26,205 bases of DNA from Monoraphidium neglectum (taxonomy: Eukaryota > Chlorophyta > Chlorophyceae > Sphaeropleales > Selenastraceae). Of the stretch, positions 10,512 to 19,375 are shown one piece after another. A model generated the notes under the pieces. The model saw only the letters and a list, made by a program, of their open reading frames with translations, searched no databases and was not told the origin of the DNA. The DNA is taken from NCBI RefSeq assembly GCF_000611645.1, contig NW_014013258.1, positions 3,320-29,524 of the forward strand, given 5' to 3'. The position numbers and the translations under genes were made by a program. Position 1 is the first letter of the stretch. Each line of letters begins with the position of its first letter.

Positions 10512-10932
10512 CACACGAGCAGCAGCAACAGCAGCAGCAGCAGCAGCACCTACAGATGGCGCCGGCGGGGTCGTCACCAGGTGAGCGGCTCGTGCGGGCC
10601 CACCATGCACGCCGCCAGGCCGGTCCTGCTTCACTGCAGCTGCTGTGGAGGCGCATGCAATGCCCAGCCACTGCCTGGCGTTTTGTAAACTGCGCAAACG
10701 TGCACTGGCGTGTGATGCACGGTTTGTTTTCGCAGGAGGCATCTTTGGAGGCAACCAGGTGCACTGGAACACAGGAGCAGGCAGCTCGCCAGCGTTCGCA
10801 TTGCACAGTGGAGCGGGCGCCACGTCACCCTTGAGCGGCGGGTTTGTGTTTGGTGGGGCTGCTGCACCGGCACAGGCGCAGTTGCACCCGCAGCATCACC
10901 ACCATGAGCATACAAGCGAGATGGAGACATAG
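8008..10932 (+). CDS. IBR5: IBR5-like dual-specificity phosphatase, possibly catalytically impaired
   Basis: Predicted 311-residue protein in nine exons: 8008-8064, 8263-8378, 8750-8810, 9079-9175, 9420-9477, 9749-9855, 10115-10201, 10425-10580 and 10736-10932. All eight introns are GT-AG and keep phase. The start MKGKREREEACSICGHYH plus the second CxxC pair (EPCKVCGH) is the zinc-ribbon-like N-terminus specific to plant IBR5, which in Arabidopsis acts in auxin and abscisic acid responses and binds a MAP kinase. Then come FLYLGSYDTASRQELLRAMQ, TVPSCQPLFKNTFNYL, the active-site loop VYCMSGVSRGPAVVIGYLMK and the helix WRLVEAYKWVKDKRP, the DSP fold in order. Cys and Arg of CX5R are present, but the usual His before Cys is Tyr, the Ser after Arg is Gly, and the position expected to hold the general-acid Asp reads VSTAPPEF with no Asp. 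Exon 8 encodes an algal polyQ insert; the tail is Gly- and His-rich. Confidence 0.92.
10316..10330 (+). repeat. 15-bp G homopolymer in intron
   Basis: An uninterrupted run of fifteen G residues in intron 7 of the IBR5-like gene, preceded by another GGGG. It could form a quadruplex in the transcript and is a likely site of sequencing length error; it does not touch coding sequence. Confidence 0.9.
10472..10546 (+). repeat. CAG tracts encoding polyQ in IBR5-like exon 8
   Basis: Thirteen CAG triplets (10472-10510) followed by Ala-His-Glu and then nine Gln codons (10520-10546, one CAA). The tracts sit in the C-terminal tail, after the phosphatase domain, in an exon that carries almost nothing else, so the length can vary without disturbing the fold. 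Confidence 0.9.
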
Positions 10933-11770
10933 GCTAACGGCCTCATTGGGGGCGCACATTGTGAGTGACCTCACGCGCAGCCATGGCTTGATGTCAGGTG
11001 CCCCATCAGATACGACTCGTGGGGATTATTCCAAGCGTGGAATTCTGCGGTGTTGCCCTGCAACTCGAGCCTGGCTTTTGAAGCTCGCGCTGTGCGCTGA
11101 CATGCAGCAGCGCCTGCAGCCGTGCATTGTGTCATACATGGGCTCACTTCCTTGAGAGGCAACGCCCCCTACACGACAGGCAGGTGCCAATGAGTGTTCA
11201 GCCTGAGTCGTGCTTGCACGCGCACCTCCGGCTCGTCTACTTTCAGCCATTGGACCTTGGTGCATGACCTTGGTGCAGGAGCTTGCCTAATGTAGCTTGT
11301 GTATGTATGCATATTTACGGTTCTTTACGGGTGTGCTCACCCAAGGCCTTGCACGTCCTGCCAATCATGGTCTACCCCAGTAAGCAGTCCAAGTGATGGG
11401 CCAGCAAGTGGGGTTGGACAGGGAACTGGAGAGTAGCTTTAGCCCAATGTGTTGCTGTCGTGCTGCGTGTGTGCGACAGCCATGCAGTTGAGTGCTGATG
11501 CTCGCAGAGGAGGCCACAGCCGCAGCCAACCATCGTGGGTGCAAGCACTCCGGGACGCTGCGTTGCGTCACTGGAGCGGACCAAGTCAAATGCCTCCTGT
11601 ATGGCACACTGCAGGCACTGTCAATTTCCCATTCCAAGCGCGAATCAAGTTTGCTTTGTGTCGTACGGCGCCCTATTCCGTCACGACAACCATCCCGCGG
11701 GTTTGCGGCAGCCTCAAACACTTGATCTCGTTTGCAGGACTCTTGCGAGCTGCTGGTTGTCCCAAACACC
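10933..11770. other. Intergenic region between two plus-strand genes
   Basis: Should hold the 3' end of the IBR5-like gene and the promoter and 5' untranslated region of the next gene. A good acceptor (TCGTTTGCAG, ending 11736) just before the next ATG suggests an intron in that 5' untranslated region. No clear TGTAA was found, and no further exon is supported. Confidence 0.4.
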
Positions 11771-12701
11771 ATGCCATTAAAATCAATGTTTCAGCAGCAG
11801 CCTCTGCAACGCCTGCAGCTCTGTTCAGGGCTCGCCGTGCCAGCGGCGCTCTCGCACCGACGGCGTGCGCACCCCGCAGCAGCAGCTGGCGGCGAAGACG
11901 CCTATGGCGGCAGCAGCTACTACAGCAGCAACCTTGGGGCCCTCTCACGCACGGTGGCCAGGGACGCGCCCTCAGCTGAGATTGATCCGTACGGTCAGCA
12001 GCGAGTTTCAGTGGACAGGTGCGGCCACAAACGCCACCCGCGCGTCCCCTCGCGCACAACAGCCGACTCTGGCCAACGGGTCCCGCCACGCATGTATGCA
12101 CAAGCCTGTCCAACACGTCATACTCGGCAAACATTACCAGTCCCACCCTTTCATCGCACTATGGTGCAAGCACCGCTGACCGGACCCTGTGATCAACTCG
12201 TTACTGCTCCACCCGCAGCTTCGCCAACCGCGGCTTCGCCATCGACGGCGGCACTGCCTTTGTCAACGTCGTGCTCCTGCTGCTTCTGTTTGGCCTCTCT
12301 TTTGAGCGTATTTTCGGCCTTGACAAGGTGGGAGGCGGCGCACCTGATGCGAATGCGCGTGGTAATCGGCCGCTGCTGAAGCCGGCGCACAGTGCATTTC
12401 ACTTGCGCCTGACTCCCCCACACTCTTCCCCCCCTTGGGCGCAACAAAAACAGCACCACGCAGCTGCGCAGCCCATGCAGCAGACACTCCCCTTCGCCCC
12501 GCGCACGTACGCCCGCCTTGCAAGGTGATAAACAATGCGCTGCGGCGCTGGAAGGAGTCGCGTGTCGAGGGGCGGCGCTACGAGGTGTACGATGCGCGGC
12601 AGCAGCTGGAGAGGCAGTGGAGCGGTGATGAGGACGGAGCGGGCAACGCCGGCTCAGACAGGGGCCCGCGCCGCCCGCCGGGGCCGCCAGGGGACAGCTG
12701 A
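11771..12701 (+). CDS. Small single-pass membrane protein, probably plastid-targeted
   Basis: Predicted 177-residue protein in three exons: 11771-12018, 12219-12327 and 12525-12701 (phase 2 then phase 0). The N-terminus after the ATG is rich in Gln, Leu, Ala and Arg (MFQQQPLQRLQLCSGLAVPA and an Arg-rich stretch) and could be a transit peptide. It is followed by a Gly/Tyr/Ser stretch with YGGSSYYSSNLGALSRTVAR. Across the first junction it reads RVSVDSFANRGFAIDGGTAF, then one hydrophobic segment (about residues 94-115, FVNVVLLLLLFGLSFERIFG), then a basic and charged helix (NNALRRWKESRVEGRRYEVY) and a short acidic tail. The last acceptor is CAAG rather than CAG. The ATG at 11786 is an alternative start. 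I do not recognise the family; plastid membrane location is inferred. Confidence 0.65.
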
Positions 12702-13200
12702 GATCGGACCCGTGCAGGGGTGTGGCTCAGTCTGGCTGACATATTGCTTTTTCTTGTGCTTGGAGTGCTCTTTTACGGTAATCCATTGGGCGGCGACAGG
12801 TCTCGAATGCAGGTTACAAATCTTCGCCGGCACAATGCAGTGAAGTCATAATAATAATGGCCAGGCACGATTCCAGCAGCGCAACGAACCGCGCCCCGCA
12901 CGGCCCCGCAAGTGGCAGGGGCTCGTGGCAGCAGACGCCTGTATCGTGGGTGCATCTGAGGAAGTGGAGGTGCAGCTCCTGATAATACAAATGCAAAATA
13001 CACAGGGGATCACGTCGCTTCCAAACACACGTACGAAACTCTCATGGGAGGACACACTCCTGACAGCCAGACGACAAACGTTGACGAGCTGCAGACCCGG
13101 GCGCCGCCACACGACTGCTTAGCCGATCACCACCGCCTGCAGCTGACCGTTGGGGAAAGGGGAAAAAGAAAATGAAGGGATTGATTCAGCCGCACTGGCC
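12702..13200. other. Convergent intergenic region
   Basis: Lies between two convergent stop codons and should hold both 3' untranslated regions. The reverse complement of TTACA at 12814-12818 gives TGTAA on the minus strand, about 385 nt past the minus-strand gene's stop; it may be that gene's polyadenylation signal. Confidence 0.4.
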
Positions 13201-14279
13201 CTACTGCTGCCGCCGGCTGCCGCGATTGCTTCCGGCCGACACGTCCCAGACGGCAGTCCAGCGCACGCCAGACAGCTTCACGCCAAAAACCTGCACACGG
13301 GCAGCCGAGAGGGGCCGATGAGGGTTACTAGAACATCGAACAGAGGCTACCCCCACCACGCCGCTACTGGCCGGCGCCAAAACAGTCCAGGCGAGCGTCG
13401 GGGCTGCCGAGTGGGCGCCGAGCACCGTGGGCCGAGAGTCCCATGCGCAAACTCTGGGGTGACATGCTGCCCATCCGCAGCAGAGGGGTGAGGCACCCAA
13501 CATCTCCCCGGCCCCTGGACCCACCAGCCACAGGCCCATGATAATACAGGCCACGGAGCCCTTGGGGCTGTCCCCAAACACATTGTCCAGCAGCGACTGT
13601 TCAGGGGTAAAAGAGGAAGCGTAGGATTGTTGTATGTTGATGCGTTGGAGCGAGAGAAGGACTGAGCGCTGCACTGGGCACGAGCAACGTGAGCGAGCCC
13701 AGCACAAGCCACTCTTGCGCCGCGCCCTGTGGCGCTTCCGATGCGGCTGCGCCGCGCGCATCCCGCTCCTCTGCAAGACCGACGGGCAAAAGGAGCCGCC
13801 CTCGGAAGCCGTCGCGCATGCAGCTGTCTTGCCATCACCTGCACGCCCCGCTCGTAGCCAATGAGCGCCACCATGAACAACACCGTCAGCCCAATCGTGG
13901 GCAGGTCTGCCTCCAGCCGCCGCTCCGCCTCGACCAGCCACCGCGGCAGACGCAGCGCTGCAGGCGGCCAAGCTGCGGCGTCTGCGGCGGCAGGGGCGCG
14001 GGCCTGCGACGTTGCGTCTCGGGCGGCGCTGCTGCTCACGCCGCCGGCCTGAGGCGCTGGGAGCTCCGGGCTCGCAGCGCCGTCCAGGCGGAATGAGTCC
14101 TCGAGGCGGCGCTTTTGCTGCTCCTCAGACGCCTGCTCCGTGATAGAGGGCGCTGGTGCTCGCACAGCCTGGCGCGCCACCACGGGTGGTGGACGGCGGC
14201 GGAGCGCGCGGGTCACGGGCGCACCGCCCTTGGCTGCATGCGGCCGCAGCGACCCTGTTTGGAACCCTCCCCGTCCCAT
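13201..14279 (-). CDS. Small two-pass membrane protein, probably plastid-targeted
   Basis: Predicted 200-residue protein in three exons: 14279-13839, 13596-13525 and 13290-13201, both introns phase 0 and GT-AG. The start MGRGGFQTGSLRPHAAKGGA opens an Arg/Ala/Pro-rich N-terminus resembling a chloroplast transit peptide; an in-frame stop sits directly upstream of the ATG. After a Glu/Arg/Ala-rich linker come LPTIGLTVLFMVALIGYERG (first membrane segment, about 127-143), the short loop SLLDNVFGDSPKG, then SVACIIMGLWLVFGVKLSG across the second junction (second segment, about 160-177), and the tail VRWTAVWDVSAG. The join of MGLWL to VFGVKL restores a continuous hydrophobic helix, which supports the GTGGGT donor chosen. 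Family not recognised; a plastid membrane role is inferred. Confidence 0.72.
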
Positions 14280-14296
14280 TCAGTTTAAATCAAAGA

Positions 14297-14556
14297 CTAG
14301 CCGCCGGTGCGCACGTTGGCCGGTCTAGTCACTGATCGACGCGGGATTTCGAATTGTGAATGGATGAATGTCTGTCAGCGACAAAACTGTGTGTACCAGT
14401 ATCACAGGAGAAAATTAGAAGAAAAACACTTACTTCTCGACACTTGACCATATGATGGCCATGCCGCTGGAGCAAACGCATCAGCACGGCGAAACGCCGC
14501 CCCCCGCCTGCGTAGAGTGACAGGAAGGCGCTCACAGTGTCACAAGCCACCATCAT
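14297..14556 (-). CDS. Possible two-exon microprotein (tentative)
   Basis: A 41-codon minus-strand frame (14556-14434) begins MMVACDTVSAFLSLYAG, ends HGHHMVKCRE, and runs into a perfect donor GAA|GTAAGT. A downstream acceptor (CTGACAG) gives a phase-0 second exon, 14371-14297, ending at TAG, for a total of 65 residues. It lies just upstream of the two-pass membrane protein gene on the same strand and could instead be a 5' exon of that gene, although no in-frame join was found. No family is recognised. The donor is the best evidence; everything else is weak. Confidence 0.22.
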
Positions 14557-15240
14557 GCGCTGAATTCATTGGCCAGGCTTCTGGTATGTGATCTGTTTGA
14601 GTAGGTACGGGCAGGGATACCCCAATTGCATTGAGCACTCCGCTGTTTGCGGCACACTTGCCACTTTGCGCCCGGCCCCTGAGAGACAGTGACGGCCGAC
14701 TACGATTTAAGGTAGTTGAAGTTTACATATATTTTGACCGTGGAAGTACTCAAAACCCCACAGAAGCCAAGAGTAATGCACGTGCATGCCTATTTTGCCT
14801 TCCATCAATGACTCAGCGTCCACGTCCACAACACCCACCATCTGTCACGGCGTGATAGCCTGCAAAAGGCAGGTGGGCAAAGGGACTGGGAAGAGCATGA
14901 GGTCGTGTCCTTGACATCCCTTGGAGGGTCCAATTAAGTACTTCACAACTGAGACGCACAAGCCTGAGTGGAACCGTCACGTTATGCCAACTCTGAACGG
15001 CTCACTCGCGTCGCCCGCCCCACCAAACCCCCATCGCTGCGCGGCATCCACCCCCGCAGCGTTGAACTGCGGTTGTCTGGGCGGCTGCGGACGCCATGCG
15101 GGAGTTCGCACGACGTCCGCAGCCTAACCCCCGCCGCTGCCCCACTGCTGCAGGACCCCCGAAGGGGCCCCCAGCCAGGGGCGGCAGAGGAGTTTGTAGG
15201 CTTTCCACGTCTCTTCTGTCCCCAACAAAGGGGCCCCAAA
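14557..15240. other. No gene supported; AT-richer intergenic region
   Basis: This stretch is visibly less GC-rich in its first 350 bases. Several short frames exist on both strands, none with splice support or domain character. It lies between the start of the tentative minus-strand microprotein and the pentanucleotide array. Confidence 0.4.
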
Positions 15241-15455
15241 CTCTGCTTTGCTTTGCTTTGCTTTGCTTTGCTTTGCTTTGCTTTGCTTTGCTTTGCTTTG
15301 CTTTGCGTTGCTTTGCTTTGCTGTGCTGTGCTTTGCTGTGCTTTGCTTTGCTTTGCTGTGCTTTGCTGTGCTTTGCTTTGCTGTGCTTTGCTGTGCTTTG
15401 CTGTGCTTTGCTGTGCTTTGCTGTGCTTTGCTGTGCTTTGCTGTGCTTTGCTTTG
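15241..15455. repeat. CTTTG pentanucleotide array, 43 units, with CTGTG variants
   Basis: Exactly 43 five-base units. The first 12 are CTTTG apart from an initial CTCTG; the remaining 31 mix CTTTG with CTGTG and a single CGTTG. The distal part alternates CTTTG and CTGTG almost strictly, so the functional period there is 10 bp. The array starts about 70 bp beyond the predicted stop of the Gln-rich gene, probably in its 3' untranslated region or flank. Long open frames across it in all frames are products of the repeat and not genes. Confidence 0.95.
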
Positions 15456-15522
15456 GGTTCCGCCACAGGCGTTAGCCGCCCCTGTCTAAGTGTGCCTCTA
15501 AGTCTTATGAGTTGGCTTAGTT

Positions 15523-16615
15523 CTAGGGGTCTAGGTCGGCGTTGTCGCAGGCAGACGGCGTTGTCGCAGGCAGTCGGCGTTGGCGCAGGCAGTCGGCGTT
15601 GTCGCAGGCAGTCGGCGTTGTCGCAGGCAGACGGCGTTGGCGCAGGCAGACGGCGTTGTCGCAGGCAGTCGGCGTTGGCGCAGGCAGACGGCGTTGGCGC
15701 AGGCAGTCGGCGTTGTCGCAGGCAGACGGCGTTGTCGCAGGCAGTCGGCGTTGGCGCAGGCAGTCGGCGTTGTCGCAGGCAGTCGGCGTTGGCGCAGGCA
15801 GACGGCGTTGTCGCAGGCAGACGGCGTTGTCGCAGGCAGTCGGCGTTGGCGCAGGCAGATGGCGTTCGCGCACTGCCACGCAGGCATCACCAGTGGGCGA
15901 AGGCGTGGCGCGGGCGCGTGGAGTAGACTCGCTGCTCGCTGCGGCAGTAGGAACGCTGCACAGCCGGTGTCCTGACAGGCTCCCATACACCCTGACGGTT
16001 TGTCGGTTTGCGGAGCGATTGGTTAGGTGCGCCCCAGACTGTGGCAATAGGGCACACTCAGTCAAGTTCAGAAGCAAATGCAGGACAGCAGGTCAGCGGG
16101 CCAAGTGAGAGCACAGCCGGCCAACATGCCCCCACGCCACTGAGCCCTGTGCCTTGAGAAGATGCGGCACCTCACAAGCCCTTCTTACCTTGGGCTCGGG
16201 CTCAGGGATGACGATGTCGGTGATTGGCCTCAGCACCGGGTAGGGCGCCAGCATGTGGGGGTTGACAGCGCCGGCGAAGCTCAGGGTGGGCAGCTGGGAC
16301 ATCGTCGGCGACTCCTCAGGCGCGTCAGTCATCGTGACATCCCCGTCATCACCCGCGCCTGAAGGTTCTGTGGGTGTCAGGTGAGAGGTGACCGAGCAGT
16401 GTTGGTGAAATAGTTGCCAATACTACAACGGCTTAAAAGTAATCAGCAGGTCCAATGGCAACTTTGGGCATGCAAGGAGCGGCTGCTTGGTGACCACTCA
16501 CCGACACAGGATGGGGCCAGTTGTTGGAACTGCTGCTGCTGCCAGAGCTGCTGCTGCTGCCAGAGCTGCTGCTGTTGCTGCTGCCAGAGCTGCTTCTGCT
16601 GCTGTTGCTGCCAGA

Positions 16616-16674
<59 letters not shown>

Positions 16675-16731
16675 AATTGCTGCTGCTGCCAGAGTTGTTG
16701 CTCCTGCCAGAGCTGCTGCTGTTGCTGCTGT

Positions 16732-16794
<63 letters not shown>

Positions 16795-17524
16795 AATTGC
16801 TGCTGCTGCCAGAGTTGTTGCTCCTGCCAGAGCTGCTGCTGTTGCTGCTGGTGCTGGTGCTGGTGCTGGTGCTGGTGCTGGTGCTGGTGCTGGTGCTGGT
16901 GCTGGTGCTGCTGGTGCTGCTGGTGCTGCTGGTGCTGCTGGTGCTGCTGGTGCTGCTGCCTGACCTCATCATCCTCCCACCAGTACCAGCCCTCCATGGG
17001 GGTTGCCTCATCCTCCTGCAGCCTGAGGCCAGCGACGCCGCCAGTGATGGCCCCCAGCGCCTCTGCATTGGCGCGCGCACGCTGGCAGCCGCTGCTGGTC
17101 TCGTCGTCGTCGTCATCGTCGCTGAGGTCAAAGGTGAACACAGGTGCGCGGATGCTGACACTGCGCACCACCTCTCGCGGCTGGTAGGGCACAGAGGGCA
17201 GCGCGTGCGCGGGTGCCGGCGCAGGCACAGGGCAGCACGGCGCTGGCGCTGGCGCAGGAGCCGGGCACACGGTGCAGGAGGGAGGCGCACTGGTGCGCTT
17301 GGCGGTGGCGCGGCGCACCACAATGGAGGCGGAGCCTGCGACGGCGCTGACCATGCTCACGGCGGCGCTGGCGGCGCTGCCGATGGCGGCCGCGACGGCG
17401 CCCACCGCTGCCTTGGGCAGGTCCATAAAGCGGCGCTTCGCCCGCAGCTGCTGCTCCTCCTCAAACTCATCGCGGGGCTTGTTGTCCTCCTGCTCCTGCT
17501 GCCAGAGCTGCTGCTGCTGCCAGA

Positions 17525-17616
<92 letters not shown>

Positions 17617-18525
17617 TGCTGCTGCTGCTGCTGCTGCCTGGGGGGCTGCTGAGACAGGCTGAAGGTGATGGGCGCGGGCGCAGTGGGCAGAGGGCTGGGT
17701 GGCGCCGCCGTCTTCCAGCTGCTGGTGCTGATGCTGCTGTCCACCTTGATGTCCTTGGGCAGCTTGATAGAAATCTTGGGCCTGGGCTGCGGGGCGTTGG
17801 GGGCGGAGGACGGCGGGGCGGAGAACGGCGCAGACGCAAAAGCGGCGGAAGAGAACGGCACAGACGCAGAGGCAGATGTGAAGTTAGAGGAAGAGGCAAA
17901 TGTGCAGTAGGCAAGTCGAGACTTGATCGGGGGGTTCCCGATCGTGACAGCGCTGTAGTAGTCAGGGGTGGACGCCTCCTCCTTGGTCACGGGGACGGTG
18001 GAGGGGGTGGGCTTGGTGGCCTGCGCATGGTGGAGGAAAGAGTGTGCATGGTAGAATTATGAGTGGTGAGGCCCATCTGGAGTCGGGGCAGGGCATGTTT
18101 CCACGGCATGCGCCGATCGTGGTGCCTGCTGCCGCTGCACACTGCTGCGTCAGCGGCGGGACGTGCGCGGCGCCGAGCGCGGCGCCCTGCTGCCACGAGC
18201 GCCCTGAGCGCACTCTTCATATGATGCAAAGCCATTCGCACCTTGTCTACGCCCTGCTGGGACGCACACGCTGGCCTGCCGAGGGGCTTGCCGATCAGGG
18301 GCCTCGCAAACGAGCGGCTCTGCGGTCGAGGATGCAAGAGTGTGTCAGGATCATGCATCCAAGAGATTTGATGCGTGAAGGGGCCCGCTCCGCGTTACCA
18401 CGCGAGAAGCTTTGGATTTAATCGCGACGGTTTGACCGCGCGACCCCTGCCCTCGCCCAGGCTCTCACCTGAATGGACAACGTGGAGTTCCTAGAATGTT
18501 GGCTCGAAGCCAGGGAATGCGCCAT
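15523..18525 (-). CDS. Very Gln-rich protein with Trp-punctuated polyQ and His-Gln repeats
   Basis: Predicted 756-residue protein in four exons: 18525-18469, 18020-16502, 16367-16189 and 16038-15523. Phases agree throughout (0, 1, 0), and donors are good (CAG|GTGAGA, G|GTGAGT, AAG|GTAAGA). MAHSLASSQHSRNSTLSIQ is the first exon. Exon 2 holds a Ser/Pro/Ala-rich part, PRPKISIKLPKDIKV, a 29-plus-7 polyQ, a hydrophobic Ala/Gly/Val stretch (about 216-249, perhaps membrane-associated), an acidic patch with FDLSDDDDDDE, the WYWWEDDE motif, a His-Gln repeat, and about 100 residues of polyQ broken by LWQ and FWQ. Exon 3 is conserved-looking (SQLPTLSFAGAVNPHMLAPY, ITDIVIPEPEPK). Exon 4 reads through the 19-bp minisatellite and is the least certain; the gene might end in the preceding intron instead. 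No orthologue recognised. A scaffold or transcription role is a guess. Confidence 0.58.
15541..15863. repeat. 19-bp minisatellite, 17 units
   Basis: Seventeen contiguous 19-bp units with plus-strand consensus GTTGKCGCAGGCAGWCGGC. Variation is almost confined to unit positions 5 (T or G) and 15 (A or T), and all four combinations occur. Because 19 is not a multiple of three, any reading frame cycles through all three phases, producing a 57-bp (19-residue) protein repeat with no stop in any frame. It falls inside the predicted last exon of the Gln-rich gene. Confidence 0.95.
16621..16860 (-). repeat. 120-bp tandem duplication inside coding polyQ
   Basis: The block 16621-16740 and the block 16741-16860 are identical except near the very end. 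Both carry a CTG run followed by CCAGAATTGC, CCAGAGTTGTTG, CTCCTGCCAGAG and so on. In the protein this is a 40-residue module repeated in frame, with FWQ, LWQ and LWQE punctuating the glutamines. Confidence 0.92.
16848..16966 (-). repeat. GTGCTG and GTGCTGCTG arrays encoding His-Gln repeats
   Basis: A (GTGCTG)n array followed on the plus strand by a (GTGCTGCTG)n array. On the minus coding strand these read as QHQ QHQQHQQ-type repeats: about six HQQ units followed by about ten HQ units. The two periodicities sit side by side, indicating two rounds of local expansion. Confidence 0.9.
17526..17636 (-). repeat. CTG/CAG microsatellite, 29 + 7 units, coding polyQ
   Basis: Twenty-nine uninterrupted CTG triplets (17526-17612), one CTC (Glu on the coding strand), then seven more CTG. 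This is the longest pure triplet run in the window, within exon 2 of the Gln-rich gene. Confidence 0.95.
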
Positions 18526-19375
18526 AGCGGCGGCGGGGGTCCTTGCGGCGCTGCGACAACACTTGCTGCTGCGTCGTCGGTGTTTGCGTATGTGGGGTTG
18601 TGGGGTGGGAGGGGCATTCAACACTCGATGATGTTGATGTGAATGATTTCAAGCGATGATCAGGATTAAGTAGGGAAGCGATCTGGGGGTCAGCATCCCT
18701 GCAGCTCCTCAGGTGCTTGCCAGGTTCCGCGGATGCGCGTGGTGCTGCGCAGCGCTGGTGCGGCTTAGCGTCGCTGTTGCGTTGGTATGCCGCCATGCGG
18801 ATGTTTCCTGTGCCAAAATGGAATCATTCGAAGACACTAGCTTGGCCCGTTCCTTGGCCGGCCGGCACGCAGCGCCCTGCCATGCTGCTGCTGACAGCGC
18901 TGCTGTTGTTCACACCACTGCGTATTGGGTGATGGTGCATTCAGATCGCAGGAAGGCTCACCGGCGCGTGCTTGCCGAATGTGCGCCAATAGAACTCAAC
19001 TCAATCACAACTTTACGCCACTGCTGTGCAGCATCGCTTGTTGAGTAGCAAGGCAAGCGTCGCCCTGCAAACTCCCCAGATCATTGTGGGCACCACGGTC
19101 ACAAATGTGCCACTGCACACAATAGACAGGTGAGGGACGTCGCATGCGCATTCATTCTCACACTACCCACAATAGTCAAGAGAGGACACAGATTGTGCTG
19201 AACCTATTCCGACACACATTCGTACACACACACACACGCACTCACACACACAAAAACTAGTGCTATTTGCCCTTGCCACTGCAATACACATGCACGCACA
19301 TGCAAGAGCGCACGTGTGCACACACGCACACCCACACGCATGGGCACACATCTGCAAACAAGCCCCTCCCCCCTG
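18526..19375. other. Intergenic region between Gln-rich gene and RAD50 3' end
   Basis: Both flanking genes are on the minus strand, so this should contain the 3' untranslated region of RAD50 (right) and the promoter and 5' untranslated region of the Gln-rich gene (left). It includes CA-rich repeats from about 19212. No supported exon; an open minus frame ending at the first exon of the Gln-rich gene has no ATG in the right phase. Confidence 0.4.
19212..19350. repeat. CA-rich microsatellite
   Basis: Imperfect (CA)n in two patches (about 19212-19256 and 19285-19350) immediately past the RAD50 stop codon, most likely in its 3' untranslated region. Confidence 0.8.

Noticed and set aside
15002..15475. 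Lys/Ser/Ala/Gln-rich and Cys/Phe/Leu-rich open frames across the pentanucleotide array
   Set aside because: A 5-bp repeat without stop codons is open in every frame; the peptides are pure repeat translations with no start or splice context.
15541..15863. CRISPR-like direct repeats
   Set aside because: The 19-bp units are contiguous with no spacers and vary at only two positions; this is a eukaryotic minisatellite.
16414..18062. Long plus-strand Leu-rich and Cys-rich frames opposite the Gln-rich gene
   Set aside because: They are antisense readings of CTG tracts. Only the minus-strand frame has splice sites in phase and non-repeat sequence of protein character.
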